DNA from: Megalopta genalis
Lineage: Eukaryota > Arthropoda > Insecta > Hymenoptera > Halictidae
Assembly (NCBI RefSeq): GCF_051020955.1
Contig: NW_027476092.1
Coordinates: 2,840,501 to 2,904,500, forward strand
Direction: 5' to 3'
DNA length: 64,000 bases
The first letter of the stretch is position 1; each line of letters starts with the position of its first letter. The notes below the pieces were generated by a model. It was not told the DNA's origin. It saw only the letters and a program-made list of their open reading frames with translations, and searched no databases. The translations under genes were made by a program, and so were the position numbers. Below are positions 48,323 to 61,059 of the stretch, piece after piece.

Positions 48323-50475
48323 GAACATTTGTTCATTCGCTTTATTTGTTCATTTGTTCATTAGTTCATTTGTCCATTTGTGCATTTGTTCACTTGTTCA
48401 TTTGTTCATTTGTTCGTTTGTTCTTTTGTTCGTTTGTTCGTTTGTTCGTTTGTTCATTTGTTGATTTGTTCATTTGTTCGTTTGTTCATTTGTTCTTTTG
48501 TTCATTTGTTCATTTGCTTATTTGTTCATTTGTTCATTTGTTCATTTGTTCATTTGTTCTTTTGTTCATTTGTTCATTTGTTCATTCGTTCACTTGTTCA
48601 CTCGTTCACTTGTTCACTCGTTCACTTCTTCACTCGTTCACTTGTTCACTCGTTCACTTGTTCACTCGTTCACTTGTTCACTTGTTCATTTGTTCATTTG
48701 TTCATTCGTTCATTCGTTCACTTGTTCATTCGTTCACTTGTTCAATTGTTCATTCGTTCTTTTGTTCATTTGTTCATTTGCTTATTTGTTCATTTGAACA
48801 TTTGTTCATTTGCTCATTTGCTCATTTGTTCATTTGTTCATTTGTTCATTTGTCTATTTCTTCATTTGTTCATTTGTCCATTTGTTCATTTGTTCATTTG
48901 ATCATTTGTTCATTTGTTCATTTGTTCATTTGTTCATTTGTCCATTTGTCCATTTGTTCATTTGTCCATTTGTTCATTTGTTCATTTGTTCATTTGTTCA
49001 TTTGTTCAATTGTTCATTTGTTCTTTTGTTCATTTGTTCATTTGCTTATTTGTTCATTTGTTCATTTGTTCATTTGTTCAGTTGTTAATTTGTTCATTTG
49101 TTCATTTTTTTCATTTGTTCATTTGTTCATTTTTTCATATGTTCATTTGTTCATTTGTTCATTTGCTCATTTGCTCATTTGCTCATTTGTTGATTTGTTC
49201 ATTTTTCATTTGTTCATTTGTTCATTTGTTCATTTGTTCATTATTTCATTTGTTCATTTGTTCATTTGTTCAATTGTTAATTTGTTCATTTGTTCATTTG
49301 TTCATTTGTTCATTTGTTCATTTCTTCATTTGTTCATTTGTCCATTTGTTCATTTGTTCATTTGTTCATTTGTTCATTTGTTCATTTGTTAATTTGTTCA
49401 TTTGTTCATTTGTTCATTTGTTCATTTGTTCATTTGTTCATTTGTTCATTTGTTCATTTGTTCATTTGTTCATTTGTTCATTTGTTCATTTGTTCATTTG
49501 TTCATTTGTTCATTTGTTCATTTGTTCATTTGTTCATTTGTTCATTTGTTCATTTGTTCATTTGTTCATTTGTTCATTTGTTCATTTGTTCATTTGTTCA
49601 TTTGTTCATTTGTTCATTTGTTCATTTGTTCATTTGTTCATTTGTTCATTTGTTCATTTGTTCATTTGTTCATTTGTTCATTTGTTCATTTGTTCATTTG
49701 TTCATATGTTCATTTGTTCATATGTTTATTTGTTCATTTGTCGATTTGAACATTTGTTCACTTGTTCATTTGTTCATTTGTTCATTTGTTCATTTGTTCA
49801 TTTGTTCATTTGTTCATTTGTTCATTTGTTCATTTGTTCATTTGTTCATTTGTTCATTTGTTCATTTGTTCATTTGTTCATTTGTTCATTTGTTCATTTG
49901 TTCATTTGTTCATATGTTCATTTGTTCATATGTTTATTTGTTCATTTGTCGATTTGAACATTTGTTCACTTGTTCATTTGTTCATTTGTTCATTTGTTCG
50001 TTTGTTCATTTGTTCGTTTGTTCGTTTGTTCCTTTGTTGATTTGTTCATTCGTTCACTTGTTCATTCGTTCCCTTGTTCATTCGTTCACTTGTTCATTCG
50101 TTCACTTGTTCATTCGTTCACTTGTTCATTCGTTCACTTGTTCACTTGTTCATTTGTTCATTTGTTCATTTGTTCATTCGTTCATTCGTTCATTCGTTCA
50201 CTTGTTCATTCGTTCATTTGTTCATTTGTTCATTTGTTCATTTGTTCATTTGTTCATTTGTTCATTTGTTCATTTGTTCATTTGTTCATTTGTTCATTTG
50301 TTCATTTGTTCATTTGTTCATTTGTTCATTTGTTCATTTGTTCATTTGTTCATTTGTTCATTTGTTCATTTGTTCATTTGTTCATTTGTTCATTTGTTCA
50401 TTTGTTCATTTGTTCATTTGTTCATTTGTTCATTTGTTCATTTGTTCATTTGTTCATTTGTTCATTTGTTCATTT
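48323..50475. repeat. Gamma unit 5 (2153 bp), D landmark doubled
   Basis: Short-form B, then GTTCTTTTG and GCTTATTTG before the 16-bp array (48585-48688), which has the diagnostic CACTTCTTCAC. C at 48796, 7-T tract at 49105-49111, GTTAATTTG near 49270 and 49389, a clean run, then the CATATG, GTTTATT and D segment twice (D at 49748 and 49956, 208 bp apart). Second 16-bp array at 50049-50147; the GTCC block seen in other gamma units is absent. A clean run leads to B. The paralogue at 61060-63220 has the same organisation. Confidence 0.87.
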
Positions 50476-52987
50476 GAACATTTGTTCATTCGCTTTATTT
50501 GTTCATTCGTTCATTAGTTCATTTGTTCATTAGTTCATTTGTCCATTTGTGCATTTGTTCACTTGTTCATTTGTTCATTAGTTCGTTTGTTCTTTTGTTC
50601 GTTTGTTCGTTTGTTCGTTTGTTCATTTGTTGATTTGTTCATTTGTTCATTTGTTCGTTTGTTCATTTGTTCGTTTGTTCGTTTGTTCGTTTGTTCATTT
50701 GTTCATTGGTTCATTTGTTCATTTGTTCAATTGTTCATTTGTTCTTTTGTTCATTTGTTCATTTCCTTATTTGTTCATTTGTTCATTTGTTCATTTGTTC
50801 AGTTGTTAATTTGTTCATTTGTTCATTTGTTCACTTGTTCACTTGTTCATTTGTTCATATGTTCATTTGTTCATTTGTTCATATGTTCATATGTTCATTT
50901 GTTCATTTGTTCATTTGTTCATTTGTTCATTTGTTCATTTGTTCATTTGTTCATTTGTTCATTTGTTCATTTGTTCATTTGTTCATTTGTTCATTTGTTC
51001 ATTTGTTCATTTGTTCATTTGTTCATTTGTTCATTTGTTCATTTGTTCATTTGTTCATTTGTTCATTTGTTCATTTGTTCATTTGTTCATTTGTTCATTT
51101 GTCCATTTGTCCATTTGTTCATTTGTTCATTTGTTCATTTGTTCATTTGTTCATTTGTTCATTTGTTCATTTGTTCATTTGTTCATTTGTTCATTTGTTC
51201 ATTTGTTCATTTGTTCATTTGTTCATTTGTTCATTTGTTCATTTGTTCATTTGTTCATTTGTTCATTTGTTCATTTGTTCAATTGTTCATTTGTTCATTT
51301 GTTCATTTGTTCATTTGTTCATTTGTCCATTTGTTCATTCTTCATTTGTTCATTTGTTCATTTGTTCATTTGTTCATTTGTTCATTTGTTCATTTGTTCA
51401 TTTGTTCATTTGTTCATTTGTTCATTTGTTCATTTGTTCATTTGTTCATTTGTTCATTTGTCTATTTCTTCATTTGTTCATTTGTCCATTTGTTCATTTG
51501 TTCATTTGATCATTTGTTCATTTGTTCATTTGTTCATTTGTTCATTTGTTCATTTGTCCATTTGTTCATTTGTTCATTTGTTCATTTGTTCATTTGTTCA
51601 TTTGTTCATTTGTTCATTTGTTCATTTGTTCATTTGTTCATTTGTTCATTTGTTCATTTGTTCATTTGTTCATTTGTTCATTTGTTCAATTGTTCATTTG
51701 TTCTTTTGTTCATTTGTTCATTTGCTTATTTGTTCATTTGTTCATTTGTTCATTTGTTCAGTTGTTAATTTGTTCATTTGTTCATTTTTTTTCATTTGTT
51801 CATTTGTTCATTTTTTCATATGTTCATTTGTTCATTTGTTCATTTTTCTTTTGTTCATTTGTTCATTTGTTCATTTGTTCATTATTTCATTTGTTCATTT
51901 GTTCATTTGTTCAATTGTTCATTTGTTCATTTGTTCATTTGATCATTTGTTCATTTGTTCATTTCTTCATTTGTTCATTTGTCCATTTGTTCATTTGTCT
52001 ATTTCTTCATTTGTTCATTTGTCCATTTGTTCATTTGTTCATTTGTTCATTTGTTCATTTGTTCATATGTTCATTTGTTCATTTGTTCATATGTTCATTT
52101 GTTCATTTGTTCATATGTTCATTAGTTCATTTGTCCATTTGTTCATTTGTTCACTTGTTCATTTGTTCATTTGTTCATTCTTCATTTGTTCATTTGTACA
52201 ATTGTTCATTTGTTCATTTGTTTATTTGTTCATTTGTTCATTTGATCATTTGTTCATTTGTTCATTTGTTCATTTGTTCATTTGTTCATTTGTTCATTTG
52301 TTCATTTGTTCATTTGTTCATTTGTTCATTTGATCATTTGTTCATTTGTTCATTTGTTCATTTGTCCATTTGTCCATTTGTCCATTTGTTCATTTGTTCA
52401 TTTGTTCATTTGTTCATTTGTTCATTTGTTCATTTGTTCATTTGTTCACTTGTTCATTTGTTCATTTGTCCATTTGTCCATTTGTCCATTTGTCCATTTG
52501 TTCATTTGTTCATTTGTTCATTTGTTCATTTGTTCATTTGTTCATTTGTTCATTTGTTCATTTGTTCATTTGTTCATTTGTTCATTTGTTCATTTGTTCA
52601 TTTGTTCATTTGTTCATTTGTTCACTTGTTCATTTGTTCATTTGTTCATTTGTTCATTTGTTCATTTGTTCATTTGTTCATTTGTTCATTTGTTCATTTG
52701 TTCATTCGTTCATTAGTTCATTTGTTCATTTGTTCATTTGTTCATTTGTTCATTTGTTCATTTGTTCAATTGTTCACTTGTTCATTTGTTCATTTGTTCA
52801 TTTGTTCACTTGTTCATTTGTTCATTTGTTCATTTGTTCATTTGTTCATTTGTTCATTTGTTCATTTGTTCATTTGTTCATTTGTTCATTTGTTCATTTG
52901 TTCATTTGTTCATTTGTTCATTTGTTCATTTGTTCATTTGTTCATTTGTTCATTTGTTCATTTGTTCATTTGTTCATTTGTTCATTT
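50476..52987. repeat. Alpha unit 4 (2512 bp)
   Basis: Closest to alpha 3 (offset 10826 to 10842): shares TTTCCTTATTTG near 50763 and the ATTTTTCTTTTG change near 51845. 8-T tract at 51785-51792, the last 8-T tract in the window; TATG block at 52064-52128. Unlike alpha 3 it keeps four GTCC octamers near 52466-52490. It is followed directly by a gamma unit, without beta. Confidence 0.86.
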
Positions 52988-55819
52988 GAACATTTGTTCA
53001 TTCGCTTTATTTGTTCATTCGTTCATTAGTTCATTTGTTCATTAGTTCATTTGTCCATTTGTGCATTTGTTCACTTGTTCATTTGTTCATTTGTTCGTTT
53101 GTTCTTTTGTTCGTTTGTTCGTTTGTTCGTTTGTTCATTTGTTGATTTGTTCATTCGTTCACTTGTTCACTCGTTCACTTGTTCACTCGTTCACTTGTTC
53201 ACTCGTTCACTTGTTCACTCGTTCACTTGTTCACTCGTTCACTTGTTCACTTGTTCATTTGTTCATTTGTTCATTCGTTCATTCGTTCACTTGTTCATTC
53301 GTTCACTTGTTCAATTGTTCATTCGTTCTTTTGTTCATTTGTTCATTTGCTTATTTGTTCATTTGAACATTTGTTCATTTGCTCATTTGCTCATTTGTTC
53401 ATTTGTTCATTTGTTCATTTGTCTATTTCTTCATTTGTTCATTTGTCCATTTGTTCATTTGTTCATTTGATCATTTGTTCATTTGTTCATTTGTTCATTT
53501 GTTCATTTGTCCATTTGTCCATTTGTTCATTTGTCCATTTGTTCATTTGTTCATTTGTTCATTTGTTCATTTGTTCAATTGTTCATTTGTTCTTTTGTTC
53601 ATTTGTTCATTTGCTTATTTGTTCATTTGTTCATTATTTCATTTGTTCATTTGTTCATTTGTTCAATTGTTCATTTGTTCATTTGTTCATTTGATCATTT
53701 GTTCATTTGTTCATTTCTTCATTTGTTCATTTGTCCATTTGTTCATTTGTCTATTTCTTCATTTGTTCATTTGTCCATTTGTTCATTTGTTCATTTGTTC
53801 ATTTGTTCATTTGTTCATATGTTCATTTGTTCATTTGTTCATATGTTCATTTGTTCATTTGTTCATATGTTCATTAGTTCATTTGTCCATTTGTTCATTT
53901 GTTCACTTGTTCATTTGTTCATTTGTTCATTCTTCATTTGTTCATTTGTACAATTGTTCATTTGTTCATTTGTTTATTTGTTCATTTGTTCATTTGTTCA
54001 TTTGTTCATTTGTTCATTTGTTCATTTGTTCATTTGTTCATTTGTTCATTTGTTCATTTGTTCATTTGTTCATTTGTTCATTTGTTCATTTGTTCATTTG
54101 TTCATTTGTTCATTTGATCATTTGTTCATTTGTTCATTTGTTCATTTGTTCATTTGTTCATTTGTTCATTTGTTCATTTGTTCATTTGTTCATTTGTTCA
54201 TTTGTTCATTTGTTCATTTGTTCATTTGTTCATTTGTTCATTTGTTCATTTGTTCATTTGTTCATTTGTTCATTTGTTCATATGTTCATTTGTTCATATG
54301 TTTATTTGTTCATTTGTCGATTTGAACATTTGTTCACTTGTTCATTTGTTCATTTGTTCATTTGTTCGTTTGTTCATTTGTTCGTTTGTTCGTTTGTTCC
54401 TTTGTTGATTTGTTCATTCGTTCACTTGTTCATTCGTTCCCTTGTTCATTCGTTCACTTGTTCATTCGTTCACTTGTTCATTCGTTCACTTGTTCATTCG
54501 TTCACTTGTTCACTTGTTCATTTGTTCATTTGTTCATTTGTTCATTCGTTCATTCGTTCATTCGTTCACTTGTTCATTCGTTCATTTGTTCATTTGTTCA
54601 TTTGTTCATTTGTTCATTTGTTCATTTGTTCATTTGTTCATTTGTTCATTTGTTCATTTGTTCATTTGTCCATTTGTCCATTTGTCCATTTGTTCATTTG
54701 TTCATTTGTTCATTTGTTCATTTGTTCATTTGTTCATTTGTTCATTTGTTCATTTGTTCATTTGTTCATTTGTTCATTTGTTCAGTTGTTCATTTGTTCA
54801 TTTGTTCATTTGTTCATTTGTTCATTTATTCATTTGTTCATTTGTTCATTTGTTCATTTGTTCATTTGTTCATTTGTTCATTTGTTCATTTGTTCATTTG
54901 TTCATTTGTTCATATGGTCATTTGTTCATTTGTCCATTTGTCCATTTGTCCAATTGTCCATTCGTCCATTTGTCCATTTGTCCATTTGTTCATTTGTCCA
55001 TTTGTTCATGTGTTCATTTGTTCATTTGTTCATTTGTTCATTTGTTCATTTGTTCATTTGTTCATTTGTTCATTTGTTCATTTGTTCATTAGTTCATTTG
55101 TCCATTTGTGCATTTGTTCACTTGTTCATTTGTTCATTTGTTCGTTTGTTCTTTTGTTCGTTTGTTCGTTTGTTCGTTTGTTCATTTGTTGATTTGTTCA
55201 TTTGTTCGTTTGTTCATTTGTTCTTTTGTTCATTTGTTCATTTGCTTATTTGTTCATTTGTTCATTTGTTCATTTGTTCAGTTGTTAATTTGTTCATTTG
55301 TTCATTTTTTTCATTTGTTCATTTGTTCATTTTTTCATATGTTCATTTGTTCATTTGTTCATTTGCTCATTTGCTCATTTGCTCATTTGTTGATTTGTTC
55401 ATTTTTCATTTGTTCATTTGTTCATTTGTTCATTTGTTCATTATTTCATTTGTTCATTTGTTCATTTGTTCAATTGTTCATTTGTTCATTTGTTCATTTG
55501 TTCATTTGTTCATTTGTTCATTTGTTCATTTGTCCATTTGTTCATTTGTTCATTTGTTCATTTGTTCATTTGTTCATTTGTTAATTTGTTCATTTGTTCA
55601 TTTGTTCATTTGTTCATTTGTTCATTTGTTCATTTGTTCATTTGTTCATTTGTTCATTTGTTCATTTGTTCATTTGTTCATTTGTTCATTTGTTCATTTG
55701 TTCATTTGTTCATTTGTTCATTTGTTCATTTGTTCATTTGTTCATTTGTTCATTTGTTCATTTGTTCATTTGTTCATTTGTTCATTTGTTCATTTGTTCA
55801 TTTGTTCATTTGTTCATTT
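52988..55819. repeat. Gamma unit 6 (2832 bp)
   Basis: Same plan as gamma 4: matches 42987 onward at an offset of 10001 to 10009. C at 53365, TATG block at 53816-53880, D at 54324, ATTTATTC near 54826, CATATGGTC near 54911, GTCC block at 54932-55015, fused delta-like tail with 7-T tract at 55305-55311 and GTTAATTTG near 55580, then a clean run to the short-form B. Confidence 0.87.
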
Positions 55820-58235
55820 GAACATTTGTTCATTCGCTTTATTTGTTCATTTGTTCATTAGTTCATTTGTCCATTTGTGCATTTGTTCACTTGTTCATTT
55901 GTTCATTTGTTCGTTTGTTCTTTTGTTCGTTTGTTCGTTTGTTCGTTTGTTCATTTGTTGATTTGTTCATTTGTTCGTTTGTTCATTTGTTCTTTTGTTC
56001 ATTTGTTCATTTGCTTATTTGTTCATTTGTTCATTTGTTCATTTGTTCATTTGTTCTTTTGTTCATTTGTTCATTTGTTCATTCGTTCACTTGTTCACTC
56101 GTTCACTTGTTCACTCGTTCACTTCTTCACTCGTTCACTTGTTCACTCGTTCACTTGTTCACTCGTTCACTTGTTCACTTGTTCATTTGTTCATTTGTTC
56201 ATTCGTTCATTCGTTCACTTGTTCATTCGTTCACTTGTTCAATTGTTCATTCGTTCTTTTGTTCATTTGTTCATTTGCTTATTTGTTCATTTGAACATTT
56301 GTTCATTTGCTCATTTGCTCATTTGTTCATTTGTTCATTTGTTCATTTGTCTATTTCTTCATTTGTTCATTTGTCCATTTGTTCATTTGTTCATTTGATC
56401 ATTTGTTCATTTGTTCATTTGTTCATTTGTTCATTTGTCCATTTGTCCATTTGTTCATTTGTCCATTTGTTCATTTGTCTATTTCTTCATTTGTTCATTT
56501 GTCCATTTGTTCATTTGTTCATTTGTTCATTTGTTCATTTGTTCATATGTTCATTTGTTCATTTGTTCATATGTTCATTTGTTCATTTGTTCATATGTTC
56601 ATTAGTTCATTTGTCCATTTGTTCATTTGTTCACTTGTTCATTTGTTCATTTGTTCATTCTTCATTTGTTCATTTGTACAATTGTTCATTTGTTCATTTG
56701 TTTATTTGTTCATTTGTTCATTTGTTCATTTGTTCATTTGTTCATTTGTTCATTTGTTCATTTGTTCATTTGTTCATTTGTTCATTTGTTCATTTGTTCA
56801 TTTGTTCATTTGTTCATTTGTTCATTTGTTCATTTGTTCATTTGATCATTTGTTCATTTGTTCATTTGTTCATTTGTTCATTTGTTCATTTGTTCATTTG
56901 TTCATTTGTTCATTTGTTCATTTGTTCATTTGTTCATTTGTTCATTTGTTCATTTGTTCATTTGTTCATTTGTTCATTTGTTCATTTGTTCATTTGTTCA
57001 TATGTTCATTTGTTCATATGTTTATTTGTTCATTTGTCGATTTGAACATTTGTTCACTTGTTCATTTGTTCATTTGTTCATTTGTTCGTTTGTTCATTTG
57101 TTCGTTTGTTCGTTTGTTCCTTTGTTGATTTGTTCATTCGTTCACTTGTTCATTCGTTCCCTTGTTCATTCGTTCACTTGTTCATTCGTTCACTTGTTCA
57201 TTCGTTCACTTGTTCATTCGTTCACTTGTTCACTTGTTCATTTGTTCATTTGTTCATTTGTTCATTCGTTCATTCGTTCATTCGTTCACTTGTTCATTCG
57301 TTCATTTGTTCATTTGTTCATTTGTTCATTTGTTCATTTGTTCATTTGTTCATTTGTTCATTTGTTCATTTGTTCATTTGTTCATTTGTCCATTTGTCCA
57401 TTTGTCCATTTGTTCATTTGTTCATTTGTTCATTTGTTCATTTGTTCATTTGTTCATTTGTTCATTTGTTCATTTGTTCATTTGTTCATTTGTTCATTTG
57501 TTCAGTTGTTCATTTGTTCATTTGTTCATTTGTTCATTTGTTCATTTATTCATTTGTTCATTTGTTCATTTGTTCATTTGTTCATTTGTTCATTTGTTCA
57601 TTTGTTCATTTGTTCATTTGTTCATTTGTTCATATGGTCATTTGTTCATTTGTCCATTTGTCCATTTGTCCAATTGTCCATTCGTCCATTTGTCCATTTG
57701 TCCATTTGTTCATTTGTCCATTTGTTCATGTGTTCATTTGTTCATTTGTTCATTTGTTCATTTGTTCATTTGTTCATTTGTTCATTTGTTCATTTGTTCA
57801 TTTGTTCATTAGTTCATTTGTCCATTTGTGCATTTGTTCACTTGTTCATTTGTTCATTTGTTCGTTTGTTCTTTTGTTCGTTTGTTCGTTTGTTCGTTTG
57901 TTCATTTGTTGATTTGTTCATTTGTTCGTTTGTTCATTTGTTCTTTTGTTCATTTGTTCATTTGCTTATTTGTTCATTTGTTCATTTGTTCATTTGTTCA
58001 GTTGTTAATTTGTTCATTTGTTCATTTTTTTCATTTGTTCATTTGTTCATTTTTTCATATGTTCATTTGTTCATTTGTTCATTTGCTCATTTGCTCATTT
58101 GCTCATTTGTTGATTTGTTCATTTTTCATTTGTTCATTTGTTCATTTGTTCATTTGTTCATTATTTCATTTGTTCATTTGTTCATTTGTTCAATTGTTCA
58201 TTTGTTCATTTGTTCATTTGTTCATTTGTTCATTT
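55820..58235. repeat. Gamma unit 7 (2416 bp), with a 200-bp internal deletion
   Basis: The head equals that of gamma 5 (short-form B, CACTTCTTCAC near 56122). C at 56293. After GTCCATTTGTTCATTTG near 56461 the unit jumps straight to TCTATTTCTTC near 56478. C-to-D is 751 bp here against about 951 bp in gamma 3, 4 and 8. From the TATG block (56544-56608) and D (57044) on it follows gamma 3, including ATTTATTC, CATATGGTC, the GTCC block (57652-57735) and 7-T tract (58025-58031), and ends like gamma 3 at a full B. It is a mosaic of a gamma 5-type head and a gamma 3-type body. Confidence 0.86.
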
Positions 58236-61059
58236 GAACATTTGTTCATTCGCTTTATTTGTTCATTCGTTCATTAGTTCATTTGTTCATTAGTTCATTT
58301 GTCCATTTGTGCATTTGTTCACTTGTTCATTTGTTCATTTGTTCGTTTGTTCTTTTGTTCGTTTGTTCGTTTGTTCGTTTGTTCATTTGTTGATTTGTTC
58401 ATTCGTTCACTTGTTCACTCGTTCACTTGTTCACTCGTTCACTTGTTCACTCGTTCACTTGTTCACTCGTTCACTTGTTCACTCGTTCACTTGTTCACTT
58501 GTTCATTTGTTCATTTGTTCATTCGTTCATTCGTTCACTTGTTCATTCGTTCACTTGTTCAATTGTTCATTCGTTCTTTTGTTCATTTGTTCATTTGCTT
58601 ATTTGTTCATTTGAACATTTGTTCATTTGCTCATTTGCTCATTTGTTCATTTGTTCATTTGTTCATTTGTCTATTTCTTCATTTGTTCATTTGTCCATTT
58701 GTTCATTTGTTCATTTGATCATTTGTTCATTTGTTCATTTGTTCATTTGTTCATTTGTCCATTTGTCCATTTGTTCATTTGTCCATTTGTTCATTTGTTC
58801 ATTTGTTCATTTGTTCATTTGTTCAATTGTTCATTTGTTCTTTTGTTCATTTGTTCATTTGCTTATTTGTTCATTTGTTCATTATTTCATTTGTTCATTT
58901 GTTCATTTGTTCAATTGTTCATTTGTTCATTTGTTCATTTGATCATTTGTTCATTTGTTCATTTCTTCATTTGTTCATTTGTCCATTTGTTCATTTGTCT
59001 ATTTCTTCATTTGTTCATTTGTCCATTTGTTCATTTGTTCATTTGTTCATTTGTTCATTTGTTCATATGTTCATTTGTTCATTTGTTCATATGTTCATTT
59101 GTTCATTTGTTCATATGTTCATTAGTTCATTTGTCCATTTGTTCATTTGTTCACTTGTTCATTTGTTCATTTGTTCATTCTTCATTTGTTCATTTGTACA
59201 ATTGTTCATTTGTTCATTTGTTTATTTGTTCATTTGTTCATTTGTTCATTTGTTCATTTGTTCATTTGTTCATTTGTTCATTTGTTCATTTGTTCATTTG
59301 TTCATTTGTTCATTTGTTCATTTGTTCATTTGTTCATTTGTTCATTTGTTCATTTGTTCATTTGATCATTTGTTCATTTGTTCATTTGTTCATTTGTTCA
59401 TTTGTTCATTTGTTCATTTGTTCATTTGTTCATTTGATCATTTGTTCATTTGTTCATTTGTTCATTTGTTCATTTGTTCATTTGTTCATTTGTTCATTTG
59501 TTCATTTGTTCATTTGTTCATATGTTCATTTGTTCATATGTTTATTTGTTCATTTGTCGATTTGAACATTTGTTCACTTGTTCATTTGTTCATTTGTTCA
59601 TTTGTTCGTTTGTTCATTTGTTCGTTTGTTCGTTTGTTCCTTTGTTGATTTGTTCATTCGTTCACTTGTTCATTCGTTCCCTTGTTCATTCGTTCACTTG
59701 TTCATTCGTTCACTTGTTCATTCGTTCACTTGTTCATTCGTTCACTTGTTCACTTGTTCATTTGTTCATTTGTTCATTTGTTCATTCGTTCATTCGTTCA
59801 TTCGTTCACTTGTTCATTCGTTCATTTGTTCATTTGTTCATTTGTTCATTTGTTCATTTGTTCATTTGTTCATTTGTTCATTTGTTCATTTGTTCATTTG
59901 TTCATTTGTCCATTTGTCCATTTGTCCATTTGTTCATTTGTTCATTTGTTCATTTGTTCATTTGTTCATTTGTTCATTTGTTCATTTGTTCATTTGTTCA
60001 TTTGTTCATTTGTTCATTTGTTCAGTTGTTCATTTGTTCATTTGTTCATTTGTTCATTTGTTCATTTATTCATTTGTTCATTTGTTCATTTGTTCATTTG
60101 TTCATTTGTTCATTTGTTCATTTGTTCATTTGTTCATTTGTTCATTTGTTCATATGGTCATTTGTTCATTTGTCCATTTGTCCATTTGTCCAATTGTCCA
60201 TTCGTCCATTTGTCCATTTGTCCATTTGTTCATTTGTCCATTTGTTCATGTGTTCATTTGTTCATTTGTTCATTTGTTCATTTGTTCATTTGTTCATTTG
60301 TTCATTTGTTCATTTGTTCATTTGTTCATTAGTTCATTTGTCCATTTGTGCATTTGTTCACTTGTTCATTTGTTCATTTGTTCGTTTGTTCTTTTGTTCG
60401 TTTGTTCGTTTGTTCGTTTGTTCATTTGTTGATTTGTTCATTTGTTCGTTTGTTCATTTGTTCTTTTGTTCATTTGTTCATTTGCTTATTTGTTCATTTG
60501 TTCATTTGTTCATTTGTTCAGTTGTTAATTTGTTCATTTGTTCATTTTTTTCATTTGTTCATTTGTTCATTTTTTCATATGTTCATTTGTTCATTTGTTC
60601 ATTTGCTCATTTGCTCATTTGCTCATTTGTTGATTTGTTCATTTTTCATTTGTTCATTTGTTCATTTGTTCATTTGTTCATTATTTCATTTGTTCATTTG
60701 TTCATTTGTTCAATTGTTCATTTGTTCATTTGTTCATTTGTTCATTTGTTCATTTGTTCATTTGTTCATTTGTCCATTTGTTCATTTGTTCATTTGTTCA
60801 TTTGTTCATTTGTTCATTTGTTAATTTGTTCATTTGTTCATTTGTTCATTTGTTCATTTGTTCATTTGTTCATTTGTTCATTTGTTCATTTGTTCATTTG
60901 TTCATTTGTTCATTTGTTCATTTGTTCATTTGTTCATTTGTTCATTTGTTCATTTGTTCATTTGTTCATTTGTTCATTTGTTCATTTGTTCATTTGTTCA
61001 TTTGTTCATTTGTTCATTTGTTCATTTGTTCATTTGTTCATTTGTTCATTTGTTCATTT
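58236..61059. repeat. Gamma unit 8 (2824 bp)
   Basis: Matches gamma 6 at an offset of 5248, then 5240 after one octamer is lost near 59450-59510. A private TTTGATCA octamer lies near 59437 in the clean run before D (59564). C at 58613, GTCC block at 60172-60255, 7-T tract at 60545-60551. It ends at short-form B 61060. Confidence 0.87.

Noticed and set aside
53379..55961. 860-codon open frame and hundreds of other long + strand open frames
   Set aside because: The consensus lacks stops in all + frames and all frames give the same peptide. Starts are almost all TTG, with true ATG only in rare variants. There is no purine-rich ribosome-binding site, since GG occurs only in rare TTGG octamers. 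The products are pure ICSFVHLF repeats with no domain. Overlapping frames show identical content.
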